Of a stretch of DNA of 64,000 bases, positions 26,298 to 35,101 are shown piece by piece. The position numbers and the translations under genes are program-made. Source of the DNA: Cyclobacteriaceae bacterium (GTDB lineage: Bacteria > Bacteroidota > Bacteroidia > Cytophagales > Cyclobacteriaceae); the NCBI GenBank assembly GCA_020436165.1, contig JAGQYI010000063.1:1-64000 (forward strand), read 5' to 3'. The number at the start of each line of letters is the position of its first letter. Position 1 is the stretch's first letter. The notes beneath the pieces are model-generated. The model was not told the DNA's origin. It did no database searches and saw only the letters and a program-made list of their open reading frames with translations.

Positions 26298-29200
26298 ATG
26301 ATAAAATTTTACCAAACGCTTAAACAATTAAGCCTGTTGCTATTACTGCTTTTTGTAAGTGGAATAGCTTTTGGGCAAACAACTTATCTCGATGATAATT
26401 TCGATGATGGAGATATTTTAGGTTGGACTGAAGGAAGTACAGGTGACTGGGTTTCTTCAACAGATACACCTATAAATGGTACAAACTCCTTGAAGCATAA
26501 TTTATCGGGAGTATCTGGAACAAGTTATATTTCAACTACTATTTCTAGTGCAGATTTAACGGTAGAAGATTTTACTTGGAGGTTTCAATTACAAAATGGA
26601 GCATGGGATCCATCTTCTTCTAACAAGTTTTGGGTTTATATAGTTGCGAATGAATCTGACTTAACTAGTTCAACTGTTGATGGGTACGCGGTAGGAGTAA
26701 ACCTTACTGGTAGTAGTGATTTACTTACCTTGTGGAAGGTAACAGATGGGGCTGCTGATGTGGCTTTAATTACCTCTACTTTTGATTGGAATTCAAGTAA
26801 TGTTGTTGGAATTGAAGTTACAAGATCAAGTTTAGGTGGATGGGAATTAAGCTTTGATAGCGATGGCGGTTTTGATGCTTTGAGTTCTGCTGGAACGGCA
26901 AGTAATTCTGACTATACTACGTTTACAGATTTTGGGCTTGAGTTTACGTTTTCGTCTACTCGAGCTGGGCTATTGTGGATGGATGATGTGAATGTAGAGG
27001 GTACTGCTGCTGCTACAAATACTATAGTTCAGTTTTCATCAGCTTCTGCAAGTATTGGAGAAGGTGATGGCACATATAATATTACCCTTTCAATTGCTAA
27101 CGCAGATGCCACCAATGCCACTACTGTAGAAGTAGCCTTAACATCCGGTGATGCGGCAGATATCAATTCCTATACAACTCAAACGGCCACATTTGCAGCA
27201 GGTAGTAGTGCAGATGAAACCGTTACTTTGACTATTACCGATGATGCGACCTACGAAGGTGATGAAACTTTGACATTCACACTTCAAAATGTATCAGGAG
27301 GCAATAGTGCTGCTTTAGGAGCACAAACAACCTTTGATCTGACCATAATGGATAATGACCCTCTTCCTGAGGCAACCTTACCCTATTCGGAAACATTTGA
27401 TACCGATCTCTCAGGAGTTTATACTTATAGTGTATCAGGAGCTACCAAAGAATGGTATTATTCATCGGGAGTGGCTGTTGCAAATGGGTATAACAGTGGA
27501 GATGTTGAAGAAGACTGGTTGATACTTCCATCAATAAATCTAGATAATTATACAAGTGAGTTTATAAATTTTGATACCGAATACAGCTTTGGAACCGATG
27601 ACGCTAATAATTATCTAAAGCTAATGTATTCAACTGATTATGCAGGAACTGGAGACCCTACATCGGCAACCTGGACAGAGCTTTCTTATACGCAACCTGC
27701 AAGTTCAGGTACGCAAACTAATTCTGGCAATGTTGATTTAACTTCTATTTCAGGAACATCTGTTTATTTAGCTTTTAAATATCGATACGAGTCAGGAAGC
27801 TATCGTTCATGGGAAGTAGATAATATTATAGTTGAGGAAACACCTGCAAGTATATTAACAGTTACCGCATCTCTTACTGATTTTGGTAACGTGGATGTAA
27901 ATACTACCTCAGCAGAACAAACATTCACGGTTGAAGGAACCGCTTTAACTGGTGATATCACAGTAACAACTCCTACTAATTTTGAGGTTTCTCTTACTTC
28001 AGGTTCTGGATTTGGTAGTTCGGTTTCAGTTACGCCTTCATCTGGTACCGTTGCAACAACATCCATATTTGTTCGCTTTGCACCAACTTCTACATTGAAC
28101 AGTTTGAAATCAGGAGAAATAACAGTTAGCACCCCAGGTTTGACAGATGAGACAATTGCTGTAACTGGAACTGAAACTGGTAATGTTGGTATTGCTAATG
28201 ATTTGATCATTTCTGAATATTTTGAAGGTAGTGGCAATAATAAATATATAGAGATTTATAATGCATCAGGAAGTCAGGTAGACTTGAGTGCTTATACAGT
28301 TAAGCAAGCCAATAATGGTTCAGGGTTTGATGGAGCTTCACCTCCGGAAACATACTCAATTGACTTAACAGGAACACTTGATGCAGGCGATGTTTATATA
28401 ATTTACAATGGTGCAGCGGATAATGCTACTATTTTGGCAGAAGGTGACCTTGCCCTTTCTTACGGTAATAATCCAGGCGATAGAGTTGCTTCATTCAATG
28501 GAGATGATGCGATAGGTCTTTTCAAAAATGGAGTTTTGATAGATTTATTTGGCGATCCCAATAACGACCCTGGGTCCTCATGGAGTGCCGCAGGTGTATC
28601 AGGCGCCACTGTTAATCATACAATGGTGAGAAAATCGGCTATTATAACAGGTAATGTGGATATACTGGGCTCTTTTGGAACAGATGCCACTAATTCGGAA
28701 TGGATTGTATTGGCACAAGATGATGTATCTGATATTGGAAACCATTTTGCCTGTGCACCACCATCTTCACAGGCTACTGCTGTTACTTTTGGAACAACCG
28801 ATGAAACCAGTATGGTAATTAACTGGACACAGGGTAACGGTACCGATGCTTTGGTTGTAGTAAAAGAAGGAAGTGTAGTAGATACAAACCCTGAAAGTGG
28901 AACAGCTTATACTGCAGATGCAGCATTTGGCACCGGAGCTGAATTAGGAATGGGAAATTTTGTGGTATTTGCCGGTACTTCTTCAACACAAACTGTTACA
29001 GTTACAGGGCTTACACAAGGCACAACCTACCATGTAGCCGTTTATGAGTACAATAGCTCTGACAACTGTTATAATGTAGACACTCCTGCTACTGGCAGCA
29101 ATGATACCACTACACCTAACGATGCTGATTCTGACATTACCGCTAACGGAGGTACAACCTCAGATATCGATTATGCTACTTATCAAACTGCATCTACACT

Positions 29201-32200
29201 TACCGATGCTAATTCAGTAAGTCTTTTTATGTTTGATATCAATGACAAGGGCACAACTGATGCACAACCTACCACATTAACAGATATCTCTTTTAGCATA
29301 AGCAATTTTGAGAATGTAAGAACCATTGCCCTTTTTGATGGTGCTACCAATGTAGCAGAAATGAGCTCTGCGGCTACAGTTGACTTTACGGGTTTAAGTA
29401 TTGAGGCGGCTTCGGGAATGAGTAAATCTATTGCCGTAAGGGCAACCTTTATGGAGTCAGTGGATGATGAAGAGCAAATACAACTCGCTATTACCTCAGC
29501 AACTGCTGATGCAGGTGGCTCTGTGTTTGCAGCAGCCGATGCAGGTGGTGCTGAAAGCAGTATAGCAACTGCTGATTTAAATGCTATTGCAGTTACTGCT
29601 ACAGCTTTTGAAATTACGGCTCCCACTTCAGTTCAGATTAATGTTGATTTTGGTATTACTGCCGATGCGGTAGATGCCAATGGTAATACAGATATTGCAG
29701 CCAGAGATGTAACCTTAAGCTTAAACACAGGTACAGGTATAGTAAGTTCTACAACTGGATTAGGCCCTAACGCAATGATTAATGGTTCTTACACATGGAG
29801 CGATGTTCAGTATGACATGGAAGAGACGATAACATTGAATATAACTGATGGCTCCATTACATCTACTTCTGGAAGTATTGAAGCTTCAACAGTAGCAACT
29901 AATCTTGAAGATTTCACAAATTTCCCCGAGACAGGAACAAGTTATGTTGACGGTACCTTTACGGGCAATGATGGCTCAACTTGGTCATATGTTCAAACAA
30001 GTGGTAATAGTTCAGGTGCAGTAAGTGCACCAACACCAGTTTTAGGAAGAAATCGTACACCGGCAGCAGAAGTGACTTCAGGAACTATTAGTGGAGGCAT
30101 TGGAACCTTAAACTTTGATTACATTCAGGCATTTTCAACTAATGTAAACCTGGAGGTATATGTAAATGATGTGCTAGTAACAACGGTTACTTCAAGCAGT
30201 GAAACAGGGGTAATAAAAAATTCTGGTGATATTGCCGTTGATGTAGCTGGCGATATAGTTATTTCTTTCAGACAGCCAACTGATGCGGGTCAGGTTGGGA
30301 TAGATAATATTGAATGGACTTCATTCAATTCTACCGCACCTGCCATTAATATTGATGTAACAAGTTTTGTAGCAGATTTTGGTCCTACAACAGTAGGTAC
30401 AAGTACTGCTTCAAGTAGCTTTATCGTATCGGGTGAAAATCTTACAGCTGATATTACAGTTACTGCTCCAACTGGGTTTGAGGTTTCTATTGATGATACA
30501 AATTTCAGTACTTCGGTTAACTTAACTCAATCAGCAGGTGCTGTAGCAGCAACTGCAGTTTATACTCGTTTTAATCCTTCTTCCGCAGAATATTTTTCTG
30601 ATGACATAAGCATTACTTCAACCGGAGCAAATGATAAGACACTTACTGTCACAGGAACCGGGTTAAATGCTGATGCTATTTATTTCGAAGGATTTGATAC
30701 ATGTCCTTCATCAACTATGGTGGTATTCAGTGCGGCCAGCGATAAGGATTGGGGGTGCACTACTAGTGGCTATAATGGTAACGCGGCTAAAATGGCTGGT
30801 TTTGGATCAGATGTAGCTAATGATGAATGGTTAATCACTCCTTCCATTGATCTTTCTTCTGCTACCCATGCTACGTTAACATTCTACTCATGGACTAAAT
30901 ATACCGATGCTATTTATCCTCCAATTTCCGCTATGGTTTCAACAGATTATAGTGGCGCAGGAGACCCAACTAGTGCAACATGGACAGCCCTGGATCCACT
31001 TTGGTCATCTGAAAATTCTGAGATTTGGACTAGTTCTGGTGACCTTGATTTGAATTCTTATGTTGGAGGTTCCGTATATGTTGCTTTCCACTTTACATCA
31101 ACAGGAACAGGTGGAGGAGAGGTAGCCGATTGGGCAATTGATGACATCCTGATTGAAGATAGGTCATCAGTACCAAACCCTAGCGTTACAGTTACGTCTG
31201 CACTTACCGATTTTGGAAGTATAGACAATGGTTCTGTTTCAGCTTCTCAAAGTTTTACAGTAGAAGGCACTAATTTGACCGCAGATATTTCCATAGAAGC
31301 TTCTTCTAACTTCGAAGTTAGTTTGGATGATGTGGCTTTCGCCTCTTCAGTTTCGCTTACGCCTACCAGTGGCACGGTAGTTTCAACCACTATATTTGTT
31401 CGTTTTGCACCAGATTCGGGTATAAATGGGGCAACTAATGGTGAAATTACCGTTAGCACAGAATCTGCAAACAATCAAACCATTGCAGTCAGTGGTACGG
31501 AAACGGGTAATGCCGTTATTGAAGGCGACCTGTTCTTCTCTCAATACATTGAAGGATCTGGTAATAATAAAGCAATCGAAATTTACAATGGCACAGGAGC
31601 AGCAGTTGATTTGAGTAATTATGTTGTGAAACAATCACACGGAGGTGTAGGATTCGATAATGACCCTGTTGCTGACGTGTATACACTTCCTCTAAGTGGA
31701 ACTCTTGCAGCAGGAGATGTGTATGTGATTTACAATGCTGATGCAACTGATGCAACAATTATTGCAGAAGGCGATTTAGCTTTGACATATGCTGATACTG
31801 GTGATGGCGTACGTGTAGCTGCATTTACTGGAGATGATGCAATGGGTCTTTTTAAAGATGGAATACTCATAGATTTGATTGGTGATGCGAACAATGACCC
31901 TGGAACTGCCTGGGAGGTGGCTGGTATCGCTGATGCTACCACAAACCATACTCTAGTAAGAAAGGAGACCATTGCAACAGGTAACATTACTCCTTTAGGA
32001 TCTTTTGGTACCTCAGAAAGCGATTCAGAGTGGATCGTTCTTGATCAGGATGATATGACAGGATTAGGAAGTCATAATGTGGCTGTAGTAGAACCCGGCT
32101 TTACCGTGGACGATACAAATTTTGATGGAGCATTCGGAACTGTGAATGTTGGTGAAACATCAGATGCTTCTTCCTATGTAGTTTCAGGAAGTGACTTAAC

Positions 32201-32699
32201 TGGCGATCTTACAATCACAATACCTGCGGGCTTTGAAGCATCGTTAACCAGCGATTTCTCTAACCAGGTTGGAAATAGCACCTTGCCACTTTCAATAACT
32301 CCAACAGGAGGAACTATTGATAAGGTAACCGTTTTTGTTCGTTTCGCACCGGATGCAGAGGGATCGTTCAGCGGTAATCTGGTACATACCGCAACCGGTT
32401 TTGATCCTGTTAATCTTGCAGTAACAGGTGAGGGTGAGGCGGCATTAGGACTTGGAGATGCACTAAAGTATGGAATTGCTGTATACCCTAACCCGGCTAG
32501 CAACGTGCTTTACGTGGAAATACCAGGATCGTTTGGTAAAGCAGAAGCAAGCCTGCTGAGTCTCAACGGAGAATTCATTAAAATAAACGTGTTGAATGAT
32601 TCGAAACAGGTTGACTTGACCGGTCTACGAAGTGGGATTTACATGCTTCGGATTACAAATAATGAAGCGGTCGTTTACCAACGAATTTCAGTAAAATAG
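26298..32699 (+). CDS. Giant T9SS protein with two lamin-tail domains
   Basis: A 2133-residue secreted protein started at ATG 26298, where the signal MIKFYQTLKQ to IAFGQ begins; the frame extends upstream only through a TTG. In order: a laminin-G/ConA-like domain (FDDGDILGWTEGS), Calx-beta (SIGEGDGTYNITLSI), a choice-of-anchor-J-like domain (LPYSETFDTDLSG), an Ig-like repeat (TASLTDFGNVDV), a lamin-tail domain (ISEYFEGSGNNKYIEIYN), Fn3 and further beta domains, more Ig-like repeats, a second choice-of-anchor-J domain (YFEGFDTCPSST), a second lamin-tail domain (FSQYIEGSGNNKAIEIYN) and a T9SS sorting domain (VYPNPASNVLYVEI). No catalytic domain is evident. Lamin-tail domains are often found with secreted nucleases and phosphoesterases; here it may bind DNA or a surface, by inference. 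Confidence 0.78.
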   Translation: MIKFYQTLKQLSLLLLLLFVSGIAFGQTTYLDDNFDDGDILGWTEGSTGDWVSSTDTPINGTNSLKHNLSGVSGTSYISTTISSADLTVEDFTWRFQLQNGAWDPSSSNKFWVYIVANESDLTSSTVDGYAVGVNLTGSSDLLTLWKVTDGAADVALITSTFDWNSSNVVGIEVTRSSLGGWELSFDSDGGFDALSSAGTASNSDYTTFTDFGLEFTFSSTRAGLLWMDDVNVEGTAAATNTIVQFSSASASIGEGDGTYNITLSIANADATNATTVEVALTSGDAADINSYTTQTATFAAGSSADETVTLTITDDATYEGDETLTFTLQNVSGGNSAALGAQTTFDLTIMDNDPLPEATLPYSETFDTDLSGVYTYSVSGATKEWYYSSGVAVANGYNSGDVEEDWLILPSINLDNYTSEFINFDTEYSFGTDDANNYLKLMYSTDYAGTGDPTSATWTELSYTQPASSGTQTNSGNVDLTSISGTSVYLAFKYRYESGSYRSWEVDNIIVEETPASILTVTASLTDFGNVDVNTTSAEQTFTVEGTALTGDITVTTPTNFEVSLTSGSGFGSSVSVTPSSGTVATTSIFVRFAPTSTLNSLKSGEITVSTPGLTDETIAVTGTETGNVGIANDLIISEYFEGSGNNKYIEIYNASGSQVDLSAYTVKQANNGSGFDGASPPETYSIDLTGTLDAGDVYIIYNGAADNATILAEGDLALSYGNNPGDRVASFNGDDAIGLFKNGVLIDLFGDPNNDPGSSWSAAGVSGATVNHTMVRKSAIITGNVDILGSFGTDATNSEWIVLAQDDVSDIGNHFACAPPSSQATAVTFGTTDETSMVINWTQGNGTDALVVVKEGSVVDTNPESGTAYTADAAFGTGAELGMGNFVVFAGTSSTQTVTVTGLTQGTTYHVAVYEYNSSDNCYNVDTPATGSNDTTTPNDADSDITANGGTTSDIDYATYQTASTLTDANSVSLFMFDINDKGTTDAQPTTLTDISFSISNFENVRTIALFDGATNVAEMSSAATVDFTGLSIEAASGMSKSIAVRATFMESVDDEEQIQLAITSATADAGGSVFAAADAGGAESSIATADLNAIAVTATAFEITAPTSVQINVDFGITADAVDANGNTDIAARDVTLSLNTGTGIVSSTTGLGPNAMINGSYTWSDVQYDMEETITLNITDGSITSTSGSIEASTVATNLEDFTNFPETGTSYVDGTFTGNDGSTWSYVQTSGNSSGAVSAPTPVLGRNRTPAAEVTSGTISGGIGTLNFDYIQAFSTNVNLEVYVNDVLVTTVTSSSETGVIKNSGDIAVDVAGDIVISFRQPTDAGQVGIDNIEWTSFNSTAPAINIDVTSFVADFGPTTVGTSTASSSFIVSGENLTADITVTAPTGFEVSIDDTNFSTSVNLTQSAGAVAATAVYTRFNPSSAEYFSDDISITSTGANDKTLTVTGTGLNADAIYFEGFDTCPSSTMVVFSAASDKDWGCTTSGYNGNAAKMAGFGSDVANDEWLITPSIDLSSATHATLTFYSWTKYTDAIYPPISAMVSTDYSGAGDPTSATWTALDPLWSSENSEIWTSSGDLDLNSYVGGSVYVAFHFTSTGTGGGEVADWAIDDILIEDRSSVPNPSVTVTSALTDFGSIDNGSVSASQSFTVEGTNLTADISIEASSNFEVSLDDVAFASSVSLTPTSGTVVSTTIFVRFAPDSGINGATNGEITVSTESANNQTIAVSGTETGNAVIEGDLFFSQYIEGSGNNKAIEIYNGTGAAVDLSNYVVKQSHGGVGFDNDPVADVYTLPLSGTLAAGDVYVIYNADATDATIIAEGDLALTYADTGDGVRVAAFTGDDAMGLFKDGILIDLIGDANNDPGTAWEVAGIADATTNHTLVRKETIATGNITPLGSFGTSESDSEWIVLDQDDMTGLGSHNVAVVEPGFTVDDTNFDGAFGTVNVGETSDASSYVVSGSDLTGDLTITIPAGFEASLTSDFSNQVGNSTLPLSITPTGGTIDKVTVFVRFAPDAEGSFSGNLVHTATGFDPVNLAVTGEGEAALGLGDALKYGIAVYPNPASNVLYVEIPGSFGKAEASLLSLNGEFIKINVLNDSKQVDLTGLRSGIYMLRITNNEAVVYQRISVK

Positions 32700-32718
32700 A
32701 TAGGGCTAACACCCTAAT

Positions 32719-32756
32719 AAAAGCCACCAAATCGATTTCGGTTTGGTGGCTTTTTG
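32719..32756. terminator. Strong bidirectional terminator
   Basis: AAAAGCCACCAAA (32719-32731) and TTTGGTGGCTTTT (32742-32754) are perfect 13-base arms around a 10-base loop, flanked by A and T runs. It separates the giant secreted protein gene from the convergent nuclease genes. Confidence 0.9.
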
Positions 32757-32760
32757 TTTC

Positions 32761-33951
32761 TTATTGGTTTTCAAAGGTTGTTTCTACCGGACGGTGGTCA
32801 GAAACATTGGCATCATAATTATTTACCGTTAGGTCAAAACGAAGAGTTTCTGTTCTAACCCAGTTGTCAAATAATTCATTCGAAATCATTATATGGTCAA
32901 GGTGACTAGGCCAACCCGGGTAACTCCAGTAAGCACTGCTTCCTTTGGCAATGTCCATATCAGTAAACTCATAGTTGGAGGCATCTGCTATAAAATTGGA
33001 AAAGGGAGAACCGTTTAAGATATCATCATTATAGTCGCCAAGAACGATTACGTTTTTATCGGCAAGGTTTTGATCAATATAGTCTTTCAAAAGAACGCTG
33101 GCATCAGCTCGCCTTGATTCACCCTCACTACAACATTTCAGGTGAATATTGATCAAGGTAACTTCAAGACCGCTCTTGTGCTTTGCAGTGGCAATAACAG
33201 GCTGTCTTGGAAAGGCATCTGAATCATCATTATAGATTACCGACAAACTACTAAAGGAAGTGATCTCCGATGTTTTATAAAGGTATCCAAGTTCCTGCCC
33301 GTAACGCACATCATAAACAACCCCTTCCCAGCCAGGCAAGCTAGTAGCAAGATCTTCAAATGCGTCAGGCTCTGCAATTTCCTGAAAAGCAATGATGTCG
33401 GCATCCATAGAAAGGACAATATCACGAACGGCATTCACAGTGGTTGTTCCGTTCTTTGGGAAGTATTCCGTATTCCATGTAACCACATTCAATTGCTGAT
33501 CGGATGAAACGGAACTGTGGTCTTCAATAACTACTGATAGATCATTAGATTTATCAAAAGAGATGTTCTCTGAAGCCCCGGAAATGCTAAAAAGGATAGA
33601 TTCTTCATCCGTATCACTATCTGAAAGAGTTAGAATCGAAAATGAAACTTCATCTACATCCTTTTGGTAATCTATGGTGATCATATTGCTTACAGGTGTG
33701 GGAGACAGGTTGAAGTCTTCTCCTACCTTAGCGTTGTCGCTACTATAAGAAACATCAATATACCCATCTTTTGTTGTGGTTTTTCCAAATTTCAACGTCA
33801 CATCAATACTTTTGCCTTCTTCAACAGTCAGTAATGAAGCAGAAAAATTGATAGAAATCTCATTGGATCCAGGTATGATAATTTGCTGAGAAGAATCCTG
33901 AGGAGTGCAGGCAGCAAGACCTACGAATATGAGCAAGAGTAGATACCTCAT
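32761..33951 (-). CDS. Lipoprotein endonuclease/exonuclease/phosphatase enzyme
   Basis: A 396-residue lipoprotein (FVGLAACTP, Cys15). Residues about 30-145 form a Calx-beta-like domain (SLLTVEEGKSIDVTLKFG). From about 150 is an endonuclease/exonuclease/phosphatase (EEP) catalytic domain: VVTWNTEYFP, DIIAFQEIAEPD, VTLINIHLKC, NVIVLGDYNDD and VSDHRPVET, covering the Asn, Glu, His, Asp/Asn and terminal Asp-His pair of the family. It lies 2 bases after the second EEP gene on the same strand. Together with the T9SS endonuclease it could break down nucleic acid or phosphoesters at the surface. Exact substrate is unknown. Confidence 0.85.
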   Translation of the reverse strand: MRYLLLLIFVGLAACTPQDSSQQIIIPGSNEISINFSASLLTVEEGKSIDVTLKFGKTTTKDGYIDVSYSSDNAKVGEDFNLSPTPVSNMITIDYQKDVDEVSFSILTLSDSDTDEESILFSISGASENISFDKSNDLSVVIEDHSSVSSDQQLNVVTWNTEYFPKNGTTTVNAVRDIVLSMDADIIAFQEIAEPDAFEDLATSLPGWEGVVYDVRYGQELGYLYKTSEITSFSSLSVIYNDDSDAFPRQPVIATAKHKSGLEVTLINIHLKCCSEGESRRADASVLLKDYIDQNLADKNVIVLGDYNDDILNGSPFSNFIADASNYEFTDMDIAKGSSAYWSYPGWPSHLDHIMISNELFDNWVRTETLRFDLTVNNYDANVSDHRPVETTFENQ

Positions 33952-33953
33952 TT

Positions 33954-34964
33954 TTAATTTTTACCAATAACAATAAAAGTTGGGTAGTGGTCACTAAAGC
34001 CATTCTTATATACCCCATACGAAAAAGTTCTAAGTGGAGCTCCTTTATTATCACCGGAAGGCTCCTGCATATACTTTGCTGCAAAAATACTAAACGAGTC
34101 GTTTACATAATGGTAATTGGTAGCATGTTCTTGTAGCAAAGATTGTGAAATGATGATTTGGTCGAAAAGATTCCATGCCCCACGATAGTACAGTGTGCCA
34201 TATCCTTTTTTGAAAGTGTCTCCTGCTGCATCGTACAACATCCCAGGTGTCAGTTTGCTTATCTTATTGTCAGCCATAAGCACCTTCTTAATGCTTCTGT
34301 TGGTGGGGTCGTCATTAAAGTCGCCCATTAAAACAATTTTGGCCTGGGGGTTTATAGCCTGAACAGAGTCTACAGTTTTTCGTAACAAAGCAGCAGCCAT
34401 CAGCCGTTTATCTTCCTTTCCTCCTCTTCGTGAAGGCCAATGGTTAACTGCCACATGCAGTGTGTCTCCGTTGTAAAGCCCTTTTACCCACAATATGTCC
34501 CTGGTCTTAAAGTCGGGGTCCTCCGGGTCTTTGAAACTGATCTTTTTTACGGCAAAAGGTTGAAAAACCCCTTGTCTGTACAAAAGTCCAACATCAATAC
34601 CTCTTAGATCGGGTGAGTCGAAATGCACGATCTGGTAACGCTTCGCCCTTAGTTTTGGAGATTGAACAAGATCTTCAAGTACTTTCCTGTTCTCTATTTC
34701 TGAAACACCCAAAATATCAACCCCGCCAGCCATATCGGCAATTACCCTGGACATATTATTTATTTTGTTGGCATACTTTTCATTATCCCATTTATTAGCC
34801 CCAGTAGGAAGAAACTCCTCATCATTTATGTTTGGGTCATCCACGGTATCAAAAAAGTTTTCGAGATTGTAAAATCCGATGGTGCCAATACCTTTTACCT
34901 GGGCATTGGCCAACTCATTTAAAAACAGAAAAATAAGAAAGATGTATATTATTTTTTTCTTCAT
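33954..34964 (-). CDS. Exported endonuclease/exonuclease/phosphatase enzyme
   Basis: A 336-residue protein if started at MKKKIIYIF (34964), which begins a clean signal peptide ending ANAQ (about residue 22); an upstream ATG at 35018 would give a non-signal N terminus. EEP-fold motifs: IGFYNLENFFD, DILGVSEIENRKV, VAVNHWPSRRGG, IVLMGDFNDDP and FSDHYPTFIV. The family cleaves phosphodiester bonds in DNA, RNA or lipids. It leads a two-gene minus-strand operon with the lipoprotein EEP and is divergent from a TonB receptor gene across 137 bases, which suggests nutrient acquisition rather than DNA repair. Confidence 0.87.
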   Translation of the reverse strand: MKKKIIYIFLIFLFLNELANAQVKGIGTIGFYNLENFFDTVDDPNINDEEFLPTGANKWDNEKYANKINNMSRVIADMAGGVDILGVSEIENRKVLEDLVQSPKLRAKRYQIVHFDSPDLRGIDVGLLYRQGVFQPFAVKKISFKDPEDPDFKTRDILWVKGLYNGDTLHVAVNHWPSRRGGKEDKRLMAAALLRKTVDSVQAINPQAKIVLMGDFNDDPTNRSIKKVLMADNKISKLTPGMLYDAAGDTFKKGYGTLYYRGAWNLFDQIIISQSLLQEHATNYHYVNDSFSIFAAKYMQEPSGDNKGAPLRTFSYGVYKNGFSDHYPTFIVIGKN

Positions 34965-35050
34965 AATGTTTTGAAAAAGAATAAGTTTATCTAAAATCGT
35001 GCTGGCAAATTTCGTCATGTTTATGTTAATGATTTATTAAATAAACAGCA

Positions 35051-35081
35051 TTTGTTCAGGGATTTTATAACACTAGCTTTG
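35051..35081 (+). promoter_or_regulatory. Consensus promoter of the TonB receptor gene
   Basis: TTTG at 35051-35054, 19 bases, then TAGCTTTG at 35074-35081: an exact match to the Bacteroidota -33/-7 consensus. The ATG at 35102 lies about 20 bases after the -7 box, so the leader is very short. Confidence 0.7.
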
Positions 35082-35101
35082 CAAGCTTAACAAACTTTTT
35101 T

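Noticed and set aside
27800..32503. Long minus-strand frames inside the giant secreted protein gene
   Set aside because: They are antisense shadows of repetitive Thr/Ser/Val-rich coding DNA and have no start context or family match.
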